The notes: generated from the sequence alone by a model not told the origin. A DNA stretch of 64,000 nucleotides from Pontivivens marinum (GCF_900231835.1 NZ_OCTN01000001.1:186001-250000); one strand, 5' to 3'. Positions 1 to 10,516 are shown, counted from the first letter of the stretch. Numbers and translations: made by a program.

Positions 1-277
1 GCCCCTTGGGTGAGATTCCGGCATTGTTCACCAACGCCTCCAGCCGCCCGCCCATCAGGCGGCTTTTGATCTCCTCAACGGCGGCAATCGTGCCATCGGG
101 GCTGCCCAGATCGACCTGAATGTGATCCTCGGGTCCGGCCTCCCACGGGCAATCCTCGGGGAAGGGATGACGCGAACAGGTGATGACCCGCCATCCGGCA
201 GAGGAAAACCGCTTCACCGTGGCATGGCCGATCCCGCGTGAAGCACCGGTCAGCAGCAGAGTACGACGTTCAGGCAT
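1..277 (-). CDS. SDR-family oxidoreductase, partial (C-terminus outside window)
   Basis: The reading frame starts at an ATG at 277 and runs off the left edge, giving 92 codons without a stop. The N-terminus shows the classical short-chain dehydrogenase nucleotide-binding motif TGASRGIGHA at about residues 10-19, followed by a conserved acidic-to-NNAG stretch: VDLGSPDG, then LVNNAGISP near residue 85. The family are NAD(P)H-dependent oxidoreductases with a Rossmann fold and a later YxxxK catalytic site, which lies outside the window. The substrate cannot be told. The gene sits 22 bases downstream of pdxH on the same strand and is probably co-transcribed with it. Confidence 0.85.
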   Translation of the reverse strand, partial: MPERRTLLLTGASRGIGHATVKRFSSAGWRVITCSRHPFPEDCPWEAGPEDHIQVDLGSPDGTIAAVEEIKSRLMGGRLEALVNNAGISPKG

Positions 278-299
278 AGCAAATCCTCAAAGTGGCGTT

Positions 300-908
300 T
301 TACGGGTTCAGGCGCTGTGCGCTCCACCCGCCATCCGATTGTGTCCAACGGAACCGGTCGTGCAGGCGGAATGCGCCATCTGCCCAGAACTCAATCTCAA
401 CCGGACGAATGCGAATCCCGCCCCAGAATGGTGGGCGATCAGGGTTCAGACCCTTTTCAAGACCAAGCCGCGCGACCTTACCCATCAGCGTTGCACGACT
501 ATCCAGCGGACGTGACTGATCGGAGGCCCATGCGCCAATCCGGCTTTGCAGCGCACGCGACTGGTAATAGGCGTCGGCCTGCGTACCCTCGACCCGCTCC
601 GTTATACCGCGCACACGGATTTGGCGACGCAGGCTTTTGGAGTGCAGGACAAAGGCGGCCTTACCCGTTGCAGATATCTCCTGCCCCTTGGCGCTGTCGT
701 AATTGGTGTAGAAAACGAAGGCATCGTCCTCCACTTCCTTCAACAAAACCATCCGTGCATTGGGCAGGCCGTCCGCATCAACTGTGGCCAGCGCGATGGC
801 GTTGGGGTCGTTAATCTCAACCTTTTCGGCCTCTGCCATCCATGCGCGCGCCAATACAAACGGATCATTGCCTGCAAAAATACCTGTGCGGCCAGTCTCA
901 TCACTCAT
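300..908 (-). CDS. pdxH: Pyridoxamine 5'-phosphate oxidase
   Basis: This 202-aa protein has the normal length for PdxH, the FMN-dependent cytosolic enzyme that oxidises pyridoxine or pyridoxamine 5'-phosphate to pyridoxal 5'-phosphate, the last step of vitamin B6 synthesis and salvage. Visible family features are the FMN-binding stretch [10 protein letters not shown] near residue 50, [12 protein letters not shown] near residue 70, the RRQIRVRG strand near residue 94, and the C-terminal PPFWGGIRI and RLHDRFRW segments. The C-terminal R-x-H-x-R...R arrangement is the substrate-binding signature. The ATG at 908 faces fabI across a 109-base divergent spacer, and an SDR gene follows closely on the same strand. 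Confidence 0.95.
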   Translation of the reverse strand: MSDETGRTGIFAGNDPFVLARAWMAEAEKVEINDPNAIALATVDADGLPNARMVLLKEVEDDAFVFYTNYDSAKGQEISATGKAAFVLHSKSLRRQIRVRGITERVEGTQADAYYQSRALQSRIGAWASDQSRPLDSRATLMGKVARLGLEKGLNPDRPPFWGGIRIRPVEIEFWADGAFRLHDRFRWTQSDGGWSAQRLNP

Positions 909-1017
909 GGGTCAACTCCTTCGCCAAGTCGGTAGCATGGCGACATATTCTTGATGCCACCCCGTCTTTGACGTAAAGCGGGTAGACCTGCAGAACAAGA
1001 GCGGAGCTTGAGGCAAA

Positions 1018-1854
1018 ATGGCGGACATGTCTGGATTGATGGCCGGAAAACGTGGACTCATCATGGGCCTAGCCAATGACAAGTCCATTGCATGGGGCGC
1101 CGCACGCGCCCTGCACGAGGCTGGGGCCGAATTGGCATTCACCTATCAGGGTGAGGCACTGGGTAAGCGCGTGAAACCATTGGCGGAAAGCCTTGGATCG
1201 AACATCGTACTGCCCTGCGACGTTACGGACGCAGACAGCATGGACGCGGTCTTTGCCGAGCTAAAGGAACAGTGGGGCTCGCTCGACTTTGTTGTGCATG
1301 CGATCGGCTTTTCTGACAAGAACGAGCTGCGCGGTCGCTATGTCGATACCAGCCCCGAGAATTTCCGCATGTCGATGGACATCTCCGTCTATTCCTTCAC
1401 TGCAATCATGCAGCGCGCGGAAAAGATGATGAATGATGGCGCATCGGCTGTGACCCTGACCTATTACGGTGCTGAAAAGGTCATGCCGCATTACAACGTC
1501 ATGGGCGTGGCAAAGGCGGCGCTGGAGGCTTCGGTCAAATACATGGCGATGGACCTCGGCCCACGAAACATCCGCGTAAACGCGCTCAGCGCGGGTCCGA
1601 TCAAAACCCTCGCCGCGTCGGGCATCGGGGATTTCCGCTATATCCTGAAATGGAACGAGCTGAACTCGCCGCTGCGCCGCAACGTGACGACAATGGATGT
1701 GGGCAAATCCGCGCTATACCTGCTGTCTGATCTGGCCTCGGGCGTTACCGGCGAAAACCACCATGTTGACGCGGGTTACCACGTTGTCGGCATGAAGGCC
1801 GAAGACGCACCAGATATCGACGTTGTAACCGGCCGCAAGCCTGCCGCCACCTAA
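1018..1854 (+). CDS. fabI: Enoyl-[acyl-carrier-protein] reductase (NADH)
   Basis: A 278-aa enoyl-ACP reductase that carries out the last reduction of each fatty-acid elongation cycle in the cytosol. The N-terminus has the FabI-type nucleotide-binding variant GLANDKSIAWG (residues 17-27) instead of the classical GxxxGxG. The catalytic pair is Tyr159 and Lys166 with the Y-x6-K spacing diagnostic of FabI rather than ordinary SDR enzymes. The C-terminal SAGPIKTLAASGI segment matches the substrate-binding loop. A TGAGG-like site lies just upstream of the ATG at 1018; a second in-frame ATG three codons later is possible. gpt and a TerB-like gene follow at short spacing, suggesting one transcript. 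Confidence 0.95.
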   Translation: MADMSGLMAGKRGLIMGLANDKSIAWGAARALHEAGAELAFTYQGEALGKRVKPLAESLGSNIVLPCDVTDADSMDAVFAELKEQWGSLDFVVHAIGFSDKNELRGRYVDTSPENFRMSMDISVYSFTAIMQRAEKMMNDGASAVTLTYYGAEKVMPHYNVMGVAKAALEASVKYMAMDLGPRNIRVNALSAGPIKTLAASGIGDFRYILKWNELNSPLRRNVTTMDVGKSALYLLSDLASGVTGENHHVDAGYHVVGMKAEDAPDIDVVTGRKPAAT

Positions 1855-1875
1855 CCCCACCTGAAAGGACGCCCC

Positions 1876-2382
1876 ATGGCCGACCGTCTACCCCACGAAA
1901 AGGGCTTCCACATTTCGTGGGATCAAATTCATCGCGACAGCCGTGCGCTAGCATGGCGGTTGGAGAATGACGGCCCCGGCGCAGGTGGCAAATGGCGCGC
2001 AGTTGTTGCGATCACGCGGGGCGGAATGGCCCCCGCGATGATCGTGGCGCGCGAACTGGATATCCGCACCGTCGATACGATCAGCGTCAAATCCTATGCC
2101 CATCAGGATCAGGGCAGCGCCGAGGTGCTGAAAAAACCCGATGATGATCTGATGCGCGATGGTGAGGGCGTTCTGGTCGTCGATGATCTGGTGGATAGCG
2201 GCAAGACGCTGGAACTGGTCCGCTCGCTGTACCCCAAGGCGCATTTCGCAACAGTCTATGCGAAGCCGAAGGGAGAGCCGATGGTCGATACCTTTATCAC
2301 CGGCGTCAGTCAGGATACGTGGATCTTCTTCCCGTGGGACATGGCCCTGCAATATGTTCAGCCCTATCGCGGGGCTGACTGA
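1876..2382 (+). CDS. gpt: Xanthine-guanine phosphoribosyltransferase
   Basis: A 168-aa type I phosphoribosyltransferase that salvages xanthine and guanine using PRPP. The PRPP-binding loop [13 protein letters not shown] lies at about residues 98-110, and the purine-binding part near the C-terminus reads [13 protein letters not shown], as in Gpt proteins. The length is close to other bacterial Gpt enzymes. A GAAAGGA site precedes the ATG at 1876. Its TGA shares its last base with the ATG of the next gene (TGATG at 2380-2384), which suggests translational coupling. In other bacteria the protein is loosely membrane associated; nothing here shows a membrane segment. Confidence 0.93.
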   Translation: MADRLPHEKGFHISWDQIHRDSRALAWRLENDGPGAGGKWRAVVAITRGGMAPAMIVARELDIRTVDTISVKSYAHQDQGSAEVLKKPDDDLMRDGEGVLVVDDLVDSGKTLELVRSLYPKAHFATVYAKPKGEPMVDTFITGVSQDTWIFFPWDMALQYVQPYRGAD

Positions 2383-2825
2383 TGTTTGCTGACATTCTAC
2401 GCATGTTGACCGGCACGCCCGAGGGCAACACCCTCGACGCGACGGATGCGCGGTTGGCAATGGCGGCGCTGCTGGTGCGCGTGGCGCGGGCGGATGACCT
2501 GTATCAACCCGATGAAATCGCGCGGATCGATTCCGTTCTGTCCCGCCGCTATTCGCTAACGCCTGCCGATGCTGCGGCATTGCGGGTTGAGGCTGAGGCG
2601 TTGGAGGAACAGGCCAGCGACACTGTACGCTTCACCCGCTTGATCAAGGATGCCGTCCCCTATGAGGAGCGTGACGCCGTGATCGAGGCGATGTGGTTCG
2701 TGGTACTGGCAGATGATGATCGCAGTGAGGATGAAAACGCCCTGCTGCGCATGGTCGCCAATCTGATCGGTGTTTCAGATCGCGACAGCGCCCTTGCACG
2801 GCAACGGGCACAGCGCGCCCAATAA
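2382..2825 (+). CDS. TerB-like (tellurite-resistance family) protein
   Basis: A 147-aa acidic, all-helical protein. The pattern ARLAMAALLVRVARADDLYQPDEIARID (about residues 25-52) followed later by MWFVVLADDDRSEDENALLRMVANLIGVS is the twofold helical repeat of TerB/DjlA-type domains, in which acidic residues bind metal. It has no signal peptide or membrane segment. The cellular role of stand-alone TerB proteins in this family is not established, and tellurite resistance should not be assumed. It overlaps the gpt stop by one base and ends just before a strong inverted repeat. Confidence 0.8.
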   Translation: MFADILRMLTGTPEGNTLDATDARLAMAALLVRVARADDLYQPDEIARIDSVLSRRYSLTPADAAALRVEAEALEEQASDTVRFTRLIKDAVPYEERDAVIEAMWFVVLADDDRSEDENALLRMVANLIGVSDRDSALARQRAQRAQ

Positions 2826-2830
2826 GACTA

Positions 2831-2865
2831 TATCACGAGCGGCCAGACCTTGGTCGCTCGTGATA
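2831..2865. terminator. Bidirectional hairpin between convergent terB-like and choV genes
   Basis: An 11-bp perfect inverted repeat (TATCACGAGCG at 2831-2841 and its complement at 2855-2865) can extend by three inner pairs, one of them G-U on the plus-strand transcript, leaving a 7-base loop. It fills the 49-base gap between two converging genes. The T-runs on either side are weak (AATTTA on the plus side), so termination is inferred from the hairpin and its position. Confidence 0.75.
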
Positions 2866-2874
2866 ATTTAGCAA

Positions 2875-3897
2875 TCAGTCCTGCGGCTTTGACAGCCCGC
2901 TCAACACGTCACCTTGCGTGATGCGTCCGACGGTTTCGCCATCCTCAACCACAGCTAGGCTCTCAACCCCGTCCAGCGCGTGAATCACGTCATTCACACT
3001 GGCATCGGCAGAGATTGTTGTCGTCTCATCCCCCTGCAATGGCACCATGACCGACCGCGCGCGCAAAACGCCCAGCGGGTTCATATGCGCCACGAAATCA
3101 GCCACATAGCCGTTGGCCGGATTAGCGTGAATGTCCTGCGGGGTGCCGGATTGCACGATGCGACCGCCCTCCATAATCGCGATGCGATCACCGATGCGGA
3201 ATGCCTCGTCCAGATCGTGGCTGACAAACAGAATGGTCCGCTTTAGCCGCGCCTGTAGCTCCAGAAGCTCATCCTGCAAACGGGTGCGGATCAGCGGGTC
3301 CAGCGCGGAAAACGGCTCGTCCATCAGCAGGATCGGCGCCTGCGTGGCAAAGGCACGGGCCAGACCGACACGTTGCTGCATACCGCCGGACAGCTCACCC
3401 ACCTTGCGATCCGCCCAATCGGACAGTCCAACCAGATCGAGCTGTTCGCGCACACGGTCGGCACGCTCCGCCTTCTTGATACCGGACAGCTCCAGCCCAA
3501 GGCCGACATTCTCCGCCACGCTGCGCCATGGCAACAGCCCGAATTGCTGGAACACCATGGTCACACATTCACGGCGCACCTTCAGCAAGTCCGCCTTGCT
3601 GGCCGTGGTCACATTCGTGGACCAGTCGCCAGCACGCACTGTTACGGCGCCGCGCACAACAGGGTTCAGCCCGTTCACTGCGCGCAGCAGCGTTGATTTA
3701 CCCGATCCGGACAGGCCCATCAGCACGAGAATTTCGCCAGAATTCACATCGAGCGAGCAGTCATGCACGCCCAGAACCTGCCCCGTTGCGTCCTGAATTT
3801 CAGCACGGCTTTGCCCCTGATCCATCAGCGGCAATGCAGTTTGCGGTTGATCGCCAAAGACGATGTTTACCGCGTCGAAGGATACCGCAACGCTCAT
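2875..3897 (-). CDS. choV: Choline ABC transporter ATP-binding protein with CBS domain
   Basis: A 340-aa ABC ATPase that powers choline import. Walker A is GLSGSGKST (around residues 60-68), the Q-loop is FQQFGLLPW, the signature is LSGGMQQR, Walker B is ILLMDEPFSALD and the switch histidine is in FVSHDLDEA. After the ATPase core the protein continues into a CBS-like regulatory module (ISADASVNDVIHAL...SLAVVEDGETVGRIT), as in ProV/OpuAA-type transporters. The longer N-terminus before Walker A (MDQGQSRAEIQDATG) matches the ChoV subtype rather than ProV. It overlaps choW by an ATGA at 3894-3897 and is the last gene of choX-choW-choV. A terminator hairpin follows. Confidence 0.92.
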   Translation of the reverse strand: MSVAVSFDAVNIVFGDQPQTALPLMDQGQSRAEIQDATGQVLGVHDCSLDVNSGEILVLMGLSGSGKSTLLRAVNGLNPVVRGAVTVRAGDWSTNVTTASKADLLKVRRECVTMVFQQFGLLPWRSVAENVGLGLELSGIKKAERADRVREQLDLVGLSDWADRKVGELSGGMQQRVGLARAFATQAPILLMDEPFSALDPLIRTRLQDELLELQARLKRTILFVSHDLDEAFRIGDRIAIMEGGRIVQSGTPQDIHANPANGYVADFVAHMNPLGVLRARSVMVPLQGDETTTISADASVNDVIHALDGVESLAVVEDGETVGRITQGDVLSGLSKPQD

Positions 3898-4730
3898 TTG
3901 CGCCCCCTAACCCGAAGCATCCGGTCCAGCATGATTGCTACCACCACGATGATAAATCCACTTTCAAAACCCAGCGCCGAATCCACGCGGTTCAACGCGC
4001 GCAGGACCGGCACACCCAGACCATCGGCGCCAACCAGCGCTGCAATCACAACCATGGACAGTGACAACATGATCGTCTGGTTCAGGCCCGCCATGATCTG
4101 CGGAACGGCATAGGGCAGCTCAACCTTCACCAGCTTTTGCCACGGGGTAGCACCGAACGCATCGGCGGCCTCCAGCAGCGGGTCCGGTGTAGAGGAAACC
4201 CCCAGCTGCGTCAGGCGGATCGGCGCGGGCAGCACAAAGATCACTGTGGCCAGCAATCCGGGCACCATACCGATACCAAAGAAGATCACCGCGGGAATCA
4301 GGTAAACAAAGGTTGGCAGCGTCTGCATCAAATCCAGAACCGGACGCATAACCGCATACAGCTTGGGCCGGTGCGCTGCGGCAATACCGATAGGCACGCC
4401 AATCGCCATACACACGATACAGGCGGATAGGACCAGGGTCATACTCTCGGTCATTTCCTCCCAATAACCCTGATTCAGGATGAACAGAAAGCCCGCAAAA
4501 ATCAGCACGCATGTTTGCCAGCTACGCTGCAAACACCATGTGATTCCGACAAAAATCGCAATGATAATCAAGGGATGCGGCGTCTGGAACAGCCAGAGCA
4601 GTTGGTCGATCGTCGCTTCCATTCCATCGGAAATCGCATCGAAAATATGCGTGCCGTTTCGTTGCAACCAATCGAACATGATCTCGGCGGTGTCGCCCAC
4701 CGGGATCTTGTTTTCTGTCAGCCAGTCCAT
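3894..4730 (-). CDS. choW: Choline ABC transporter permease
   Basis: A 278-aa inner-membrane permease of the ProW/OpuAB type. The N-terminal 45 residues are hydrophilic, followed by about six hydrophobic helices. The EAA loop that contacts the ATPase is visible as EAADAFGATPWQKLVKVELPYAVPQI near residue 190. PLIIIAIFVGITWCLQ and ALVGADGLGVPVLRAL are typical of glycine betaine/choline permeases. The ATG at 4730 is the only good start before the first helix. It lies between choX (72-base gap holding a terminator-like hairpin) and choV (4-base overlap), so it should be made at lower level than the binding protein. Confidence 0.92.
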   Translation of the reverse strand: MDWLTENKIPVGDTAEIMFDWLQRNGTHIFDAISDGMEATIDQLLWLFQTPHPLIIIAIFVGITWCLQRSWQTCVLIFAGFLFILNQGYWEEMTESMTLVLSACIVCMAIGVPIGIAAAHRPKLYAVMRPVLDLMQTLPTFVYLIPAVIFFGIGMVPGLLATVIFVLPAPIRLTQLGVSSTPDPLLEAADAFGATPWQKLVKVELPYAVPQIMAGLNQTIMLSLSMVVIAALVGADGLGVPVLRALNRVDSALGFESGFIIVVVAIMLDRMLRVRGRK

Positions 4731-4758
4731 CCTAGGCTCCTGTCCCGTGTAACAAAAA

Positions 4759-4782
4759 CGGCGCGGGAACTGCCCCGCGCCG
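4759..4782 (-). terminator. Intercistronic terminator after choX
   Basis: A 9-bp GC-only stem (CGGCGCGGG at 4759-4767 paired with 4774-4782, loop of 6) is followed in the minus direction by TTTTTGTT. This is a textbook intrinsic terminator placed between the binding-protein gene and the permease gene. Partial read-through would give the usual excess of binding protein over permease and ATPase. Confidence 0.75.
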
Positions 4783-4802
4783 CTCGAATCGCTTAGCTGC
4801 GA

Positions 4803-5732
4803 TTAGCCCTCAAGCGCGGACAGCACTGCGGCCTTCGCGTCAGCATCACCGCCCAGCGTGGTCACGCCGTCCAGCCAGCCGTCCAGAACCGCAGGGTTCG
4901 CAGACAGCCACGCCTTTGCAGCCTCATCAGGGTCGGTGCCGTCATTCAGGATCGCGCCCATGATCTCGTTCTCCATCGCGAGAGAGAATTCGAGGTTGTT
5001 GAGCAGCGCACCCACATTGGGGCATTCCGAAACATAGTCAGCGCGGGTATTGGTCATCACGCTGGCACCGCCCAGATCAGGGCCGAACCAATCGTCGCCG
5101 CCCGTCAGATAGGTCATGTCGAAATTCGCGTTCATCGGGTGTGGTTCCCACCCGAGGAAGATCACAGGCTCCTCACGACGGGTCGCACGGGCAACCTGTG
5201 CCAACATGCCCTGCTCCGAGCTTTCGGCAACTTCGAACTCGGTCAAATCAAACGCACCGGACTCGATCATGTCGAGGATCAGGCGGTTGCCGTCATTGCC
5301 CGGCTCGATGCCGTAAATCGTCGCGTCCAGCGCGTCAGCCTGACCTGCAATATCCGCAAAATCGGCAATGCCCAGCGCTGCACCAGCCGCGTTTGTGGCC
5401 AATGTGTACTTCGCGCCAATCAGGTTTGTGCGCACGGTGTCAACGGTGCCTGCCTCACGATAGGGGGCGATATCTGCCTCCATCGTTGGCATCCAGTTGC
5501 CCAGAAACACGTCGATATCGCCATTGGCCAGCGAGGTATATGTTACAGGAACGGACAGGATCTTGATGTCTGTCTCATAGCCCAGCGCCTGCAAAACAAC
5601 GGTTGTCGCGGCAGTGGTTGCCGTAATGTCGGTCCAGCCCACATCAGAGAATGTCACGCTCTCACACTGTGCGGCGGCCTGTGTACCGATCGCTGCAAGG
5701 GCAAGGGCGGAAAGGGTCGTCTTGAGACGCAT
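4803..5732 (-). CDS. choX: Choline ABC transporter periplasmic binding protein
   Basis: A 309-aa exported solute-binding protein. The start at 5732 gives a clean Sec signal peptide (MRLKTTLSALALAAIGTQA, cleavage likely after AAA at residues 19-21) and has a GGGAG ribosome site upstream; a longer frame upstream has no signal-like sequence. The mature protein carries the aromatic-rich segments SDVGWTDITATTAATT, FLGNWMPTME and LGWEPHPMNANFDM expected of the quaternary-amine binding pocket of ChoX-type proteins. Choline is the likely ligand because choV and choW are of the choline subtype; glycine betaine cannot be excluded. It is the first gene of the operon, and a palindrome lies just upstream of its start. 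Confidence 0.92.
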   Translation of the reverse strand: MRLKTTLSALALAAIGTQAAAQCESVTFSDVGWTDITATTAATTVVLQALGYETDIKILSVPVTYTSLANGDIDVFLGNWMPTMEADIAPYREAGTVDTVRTNLIGAKYTLATNAAGAALGIADFADIAGQADALDATIYGIEPGNDGNRLILDMIESGAFDLTEFEVAESSEQGMLAQVARATRREEPVIFLGWEPHPMNANFDMTYLTGGDDWFGPDLGGASVMTNTRADYVSECPNVGALLNNLEFSLAMENEIMGAILNDGTDPDEAAKAWLSANPAVLDGWLDGVTTLGGDADAKAAVLSALEG

Positions 5733-5751
5733 TTGGGTAACTCCCGGTTTC

Positions 5752-5767
5752 TTGACTGATGAGTCAA
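5752..5767. promoter_or_regulatory. Palindrome upstream of choX, candidate repressor operator
   Basis: TTGACT-GATG-AGTCAA is a perfect 6-bp inverted repeat with a 4-base spacer, 19 bases upstream of the choX start codon on the minus strand. The TTGA...TCAA ends resemble operators of TetR-type repressors such as BetI, which controls choline genes in other proteobacteria. Binding by BetI is inference; no betI gene is in this window. Confidence 0.45.
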
Positions 5768-5896
5768 TAGACGGCGAGCGGGCCCTGCAATGCAACCCCC
5801 TATCGAAAAGCTGCCTGATTACCCGACAGAAATCGAAGCTAGCTCGCCCCGATACGGCAGTGTGGGCGTGCAATTATTCTATCTTGGAATGCATGG

Positions 5897-5970
5897 TGGG
5901 ACGTACTGGATTCGAACCAGTGACCCCAGCGATGTGAACACTGTGCTCTACCAACTGAGCTAACGTCCCA
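5897..5970 (-). tRNA. tRNA-Val (anticodon CAC)
   Basis: On the minus strand a full cloverleaf can be drawn: acceptor TGGGACG/CGTCCCA, D stem GCTC/GAGC, anticodon stem CAGTG/CGCTG around the loop TTCACAT with anticodon CAC, and T stem ACTGG/CCAGT around TTCGAAT. The CCA tail is encoded (5894-5896). CAC reads the valine codon GUG. Confidence 0.96.
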
Positions 5971-5982
5971 TGCGTGCCGGTG

Positions 5983-6011
5983 CATTTCGCACCTCGCGCA
6001 TAGAGGGTCAA
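5983..6011 (-). promoter_or_regulatory. Candidate promoter of tRNA-Val
   Basis: Reading the minus strand, TTGACC (6006-6011) is followed by a 17-base spacer and GAAATG (5983-5988), placing the start of transcription a few bases before the mature tRNA. The -35 matches five of six consensus bases; the -10 is poor, so this is tentative. Confidence 0.35.
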
Positions 6012-6029
6012 GCGCAAACCAGGCGTGTT

Positions 6030-6692
6030 TTAACGCGGGATCAGACGGTCCAACAGGTCCGGCAAATCATCATAATGGGGCAGGATCGCATCAGGCTGCA
6101 TATCAACGATATCCGCGCCCAGGGGGCCAAATCCGACCAGCACGATCGGAACCCCCGCATTGCGCGCGGTATCGCGGTCGGTGATGGTGTCGCCCATCAG
6201 AACAGTGCGATCCACATTTCCACCGGCGCGGCGGACTGTCTCGAACAAATGCTCGGGATTCGGTTTGCGCACGGGCAATGTATCCGCGCCCAGCATGGCG
6301 GTGAAACGGTCACGGATGCCGATCTTTTTCAGCAATGTTTCGGCCAGTGCCTCAGGCTTGTTCGTGCAAACGCCCAGCACCCAATCATCGGCGGCCAGCC
6401 TGTCCAGCGCGGCCTCAACGCCCGGATATAGGCGCGTGTGCACATCGATATGGGCGTCATAGTGATCCAGCAGGGTCTGGTATTCCTCGTCGATGATAAC
6501 ATCATCAATGCCCAGACGCTGTACGCCCAGCCGCAGCATCGCGCGCCCGCCACCAAAGGCTGTTAACGCATCACCTACCGCATCCAAGGGCGCAGCATGC
6601 CCCCGCCCGACAAAGCACGCATTCGCCGCCGCGATCAAATCGGCACTGGTATCTGCCAGCGTTCCGTCCAGATCAAAAATTGCAGTGCGCAT
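6030..6692 (-). CDS. gph: Phosphoglycolate phosphatase (HAD family)
   Basis: A 220-aa HAD-superfamily phosphatase. Motif I FDLDGTLADTS (residues 6-16) holds the nucleophilic and acid/base aspartates; motif II is GVCTNK (near 108), motif III lysine is in VRKPNPEHLF (near 142) and motif IV is MGDTITDRDTARNAG (near 165). The helical cap between motifs I and II and the length fit Gph, which removes phosphate from 2-phosphoglycolate formed during DNA repair or by Rubisco oxygenation. A close relative acting on another phosphoester is possible because HAD specificity is hard to read from sequence. It is divergent from glmU. Confidence 0.85.
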   Translation of the reverse strand: MRTAIFDLDGTLADTSADLIAAANACFVGRGHAAPLDAVGDALTAFGGGRAMLRLGVQRLGIDDVIIDEEYQTLLDHYDAHIDVHTRLYPGVEAALDRLAADDWVLGVCTNKPEALAETLLKKIGIRDRFTAMLGADTLPVRKPNPEHLFETVRRAGGNVDRTVLMGDTITDRDTARNAGVPIVLVGFGPLGADIVDMQPDAILPHYDDLPDLLDRLIPR

Positions 6693-6809
6693 GCGAACCC
6701 CCTGAAGTAATCACCGATGCAACCATCTGAAACGAAAGCTGATCGTGGTGCGCTTTCCGACACCGTGTCACGTTGTTATAAGCCCGCCAACACGAGGAAC
6801 CAGATCATA

Positions 6810-8152
6810 ATGAACATAGCTGCAATCATTCTCGCCGCGGGTCAGGGCACACGGATGCAATCCGACCTGCCCAAGGTTTTGCATCAGATCGGCAGCGCCC
6901 CGATGATCATTCACGCCATGGCCAGCGCCAACACGCTGGACCCACAGCAGATGATCGTGGTCACAGGCCATGGTGGTCAGCAGGTTGCGAACGCCGTGGG
7001 CGACTGGCGTGATGATGTCAGCTTTGCCACGCAGGATGAACAGCTAGGCACAGCACATGCCGTGCAACAGGCCGCGCCTGCGCTGGACGGGTTCGACGGC
7101 GATGCGGTTGTTCTATACGGCGATACGCCATTCATCTCGGGCGATACGCTGGCCGCAATGCAATCGGCGCGGGCTACAGGTGCGGCTGTGGTTGTGCTTG
7201 GCTTTGATACCGCACAACCGGGTGGCTATGGCCGCCTGATCGTCGGGCCAGATGGGCTGGAGGCGATTGTAGAGGCAAAGGAAGCCACGCCAGAACAACT
7301 CGCCATCACGCTGTGCAACTCCGGCGTTGTTATGGCCGATGCGGCCACTCTGATGGATCTGGTCAACGCGGTCGGCAACGATAATGCCAAGGGTGAGTAT
7401 TACCTGACAGACATCGTTGGCATCGCCCGCTCGCGCGGCCTGACCTGCGCCGCCGTCACCTGCGCGGAACAGGAAACCATGGGCGTCAATTCCCGCGTTG
7501 ATCTGGCCGCTGCCGAGGCTGTGTTTCAATGGAACCGCCGTGGCCGCGCCTTGGACGAGGGCGTGACCCTGACCGCACCGGAAACCGTCTTCTTCGCCTT
7601 TGACACCCATATTGGCCGCGATGTCAGCATCGCCCCCAACGTCGTTTTCGGCCCCGGCGTGACCGTGGAAACCGGCGCGGAAATCCGTGCCTTTTGCCAT
7701 CTGGAGGGCTGCCACGTGGCCGAGGGCGCACAGATCGGCCCCTATGCCCGCCTGCGCCCCGGCGCAGAAATCGGCGGCGGCGCGCGTGTCGGCAACTTCG
7801 TCGAGGTGAAAAACGCCGTCCTGCATGAGGGCGCAAAGGTAAACCATCTGACCTATATCGGCGACGCTGAAATCGGGAAGCGTGCAAATATCGGCGCGGG
7901 CACCATCACCTGCAACTATGATGGCGTGTTCAAGCATAAGACGACGATTGGCGATGATGCGTTCATCGGATCAAACTCGTCACTGGTGGCCCCGCTGACC
8001 ATCGCGGATGCTGGCTATGTTGCCTCCGGCTCCACCGTGACTACGAATATCAACGCGGGCGATCTGGCCATTGCGCGGGCCCGACAGGTGAACAAACCCG
8101 GCCTTGGCGCACGAATGGTGGCGCGTCTGCGCGCGCTCAAGGAGAAAAGCTG

Positions 8153-8153
<1 letters not shown>
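6810..8153 (+). CDS. glmU: Bifunctional GlmU: GlcN-1-P acetyltransferase / GlcNAc-1-P uridylyltransferase
   Basis: A 447-aa bifunctional enzyme that makes UDP-N-acetylglucosamine for peptidoglycan and lipopolysaccharide. The N-terminal pyrophosphorylase domain has LAAGQGTRMQSDLPKVLH (residues 9-26) and the GDTPFIS metal site. The C-terminal part is a left-handed beta-helix of hexapeptide repeats (IGPYARLRPGAEIGGGARVGN and onward) with the acetyltransferase motif HLTYIGDAEIG. The ATG at 6810 starts directly at the domain's first strand; longer upstream frames add unrelated residues. Its TGA overlaps the glmS ATG by one base, so the two steps feeding hexosamine synthesis are coupled. Confidence 0.96.
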
Positions 8154-9976
<1,823 letters not shown>

Positions 9977-10033
9977 TATAACTCTCGCATCCGGCCTCAA
10001 GACCGGAGCAGTTGAGTAGTTCGAGGAGATAAA

Positions 10034-10516
10034 ATGAAACGCATCGTTGTGAGCATCGCATCGCTGTCCGTACTGGCAGCATGCATCGCGCCCGGTTCCA
10101 ACTTGCCCGATTCAGCACTGGTTCGTCCGGGCTGTTATACCGTTGACCTATACGACGATCCGTTTCGCCGGAACGTGGTTCAACCGGCCAAAATCGGATT
10201 GCCCGACAGCTGGAACCGGTATCTGGGCGTGTGGGGTGAGGGTGCGTGGAATGGTGGCCAATGCCATGAAATCCACGTGACCGAGGTTAATCAGGACGGC
10301 TCCGTCATTGTGATCGACACCGTGGCCCCCTATGAAAGCCTACGCGCCGAAAGCCACCGACGCACGGGCCGTATTGACCGGAATGGTCGCCTGATCGTAC
10401 CGGGAACAAACGGACCAACTGTCTATACCTTCGAATCCGGCCACCTACGCGGAACCCGTTTCCGGCATGTTGGTGGTACGGATCATGTAATCCTGAACCC
10501 AAAGACTGATGTATGA
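10034..10516 (+). CDS. Putative lipoprotein, unknown function
   Basis: A 160-aa protein with a lipoprotein signal: positively charged start, hydrophobic stretch and LAAC lipobox with Cys17. The residue after Cys is isoleucine, which does not suggest inner-membrane retention, but the sorting rule is uncertain here. The mature part is rich in beta-forming residues (YLGVWGEGAWNGGQCHEIHVTEV) and has a second pair of cysteines that could form a disulfide. I do not recognise a family. GAGGAG precedes the ATG. Its stop overlaps the next start by ATGA (10513-10516), so it is coupled to the AlkD-like gene, and it may belong to the glmUS transcript. Confidence 0.7.
   Translation: MKRIVVSIASLSVLAACIAPGSNLPDSALVRPGCYTVDLYDDPFRRNVVQPAKIGLPDSWNRYLGVWGEGAWNGGQCHEIHVTEVNQDGSVIVIDTVAPYESLRAESHRRTGRIDRNGRLIVPGTNGPTVYTFESGHLRGTRFRHVGGTDHVILNPKTDV

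Noticed and set aside
5614-5937. A plus-strand frame ending in GRTGFEPVTPAM near the tRNA-Val
   Set aside because: Its C-terminal part is the complement of the tRNA gene; this is a well-known false protein product of tRNA sequences.
9980-10033. Weak inverted repeat TCCGG/CCGGA after glmS as a terminator
   Set aside because: The stem is only five base pairs with no T-run, and the next gene follows closely, so read-through is more likely.
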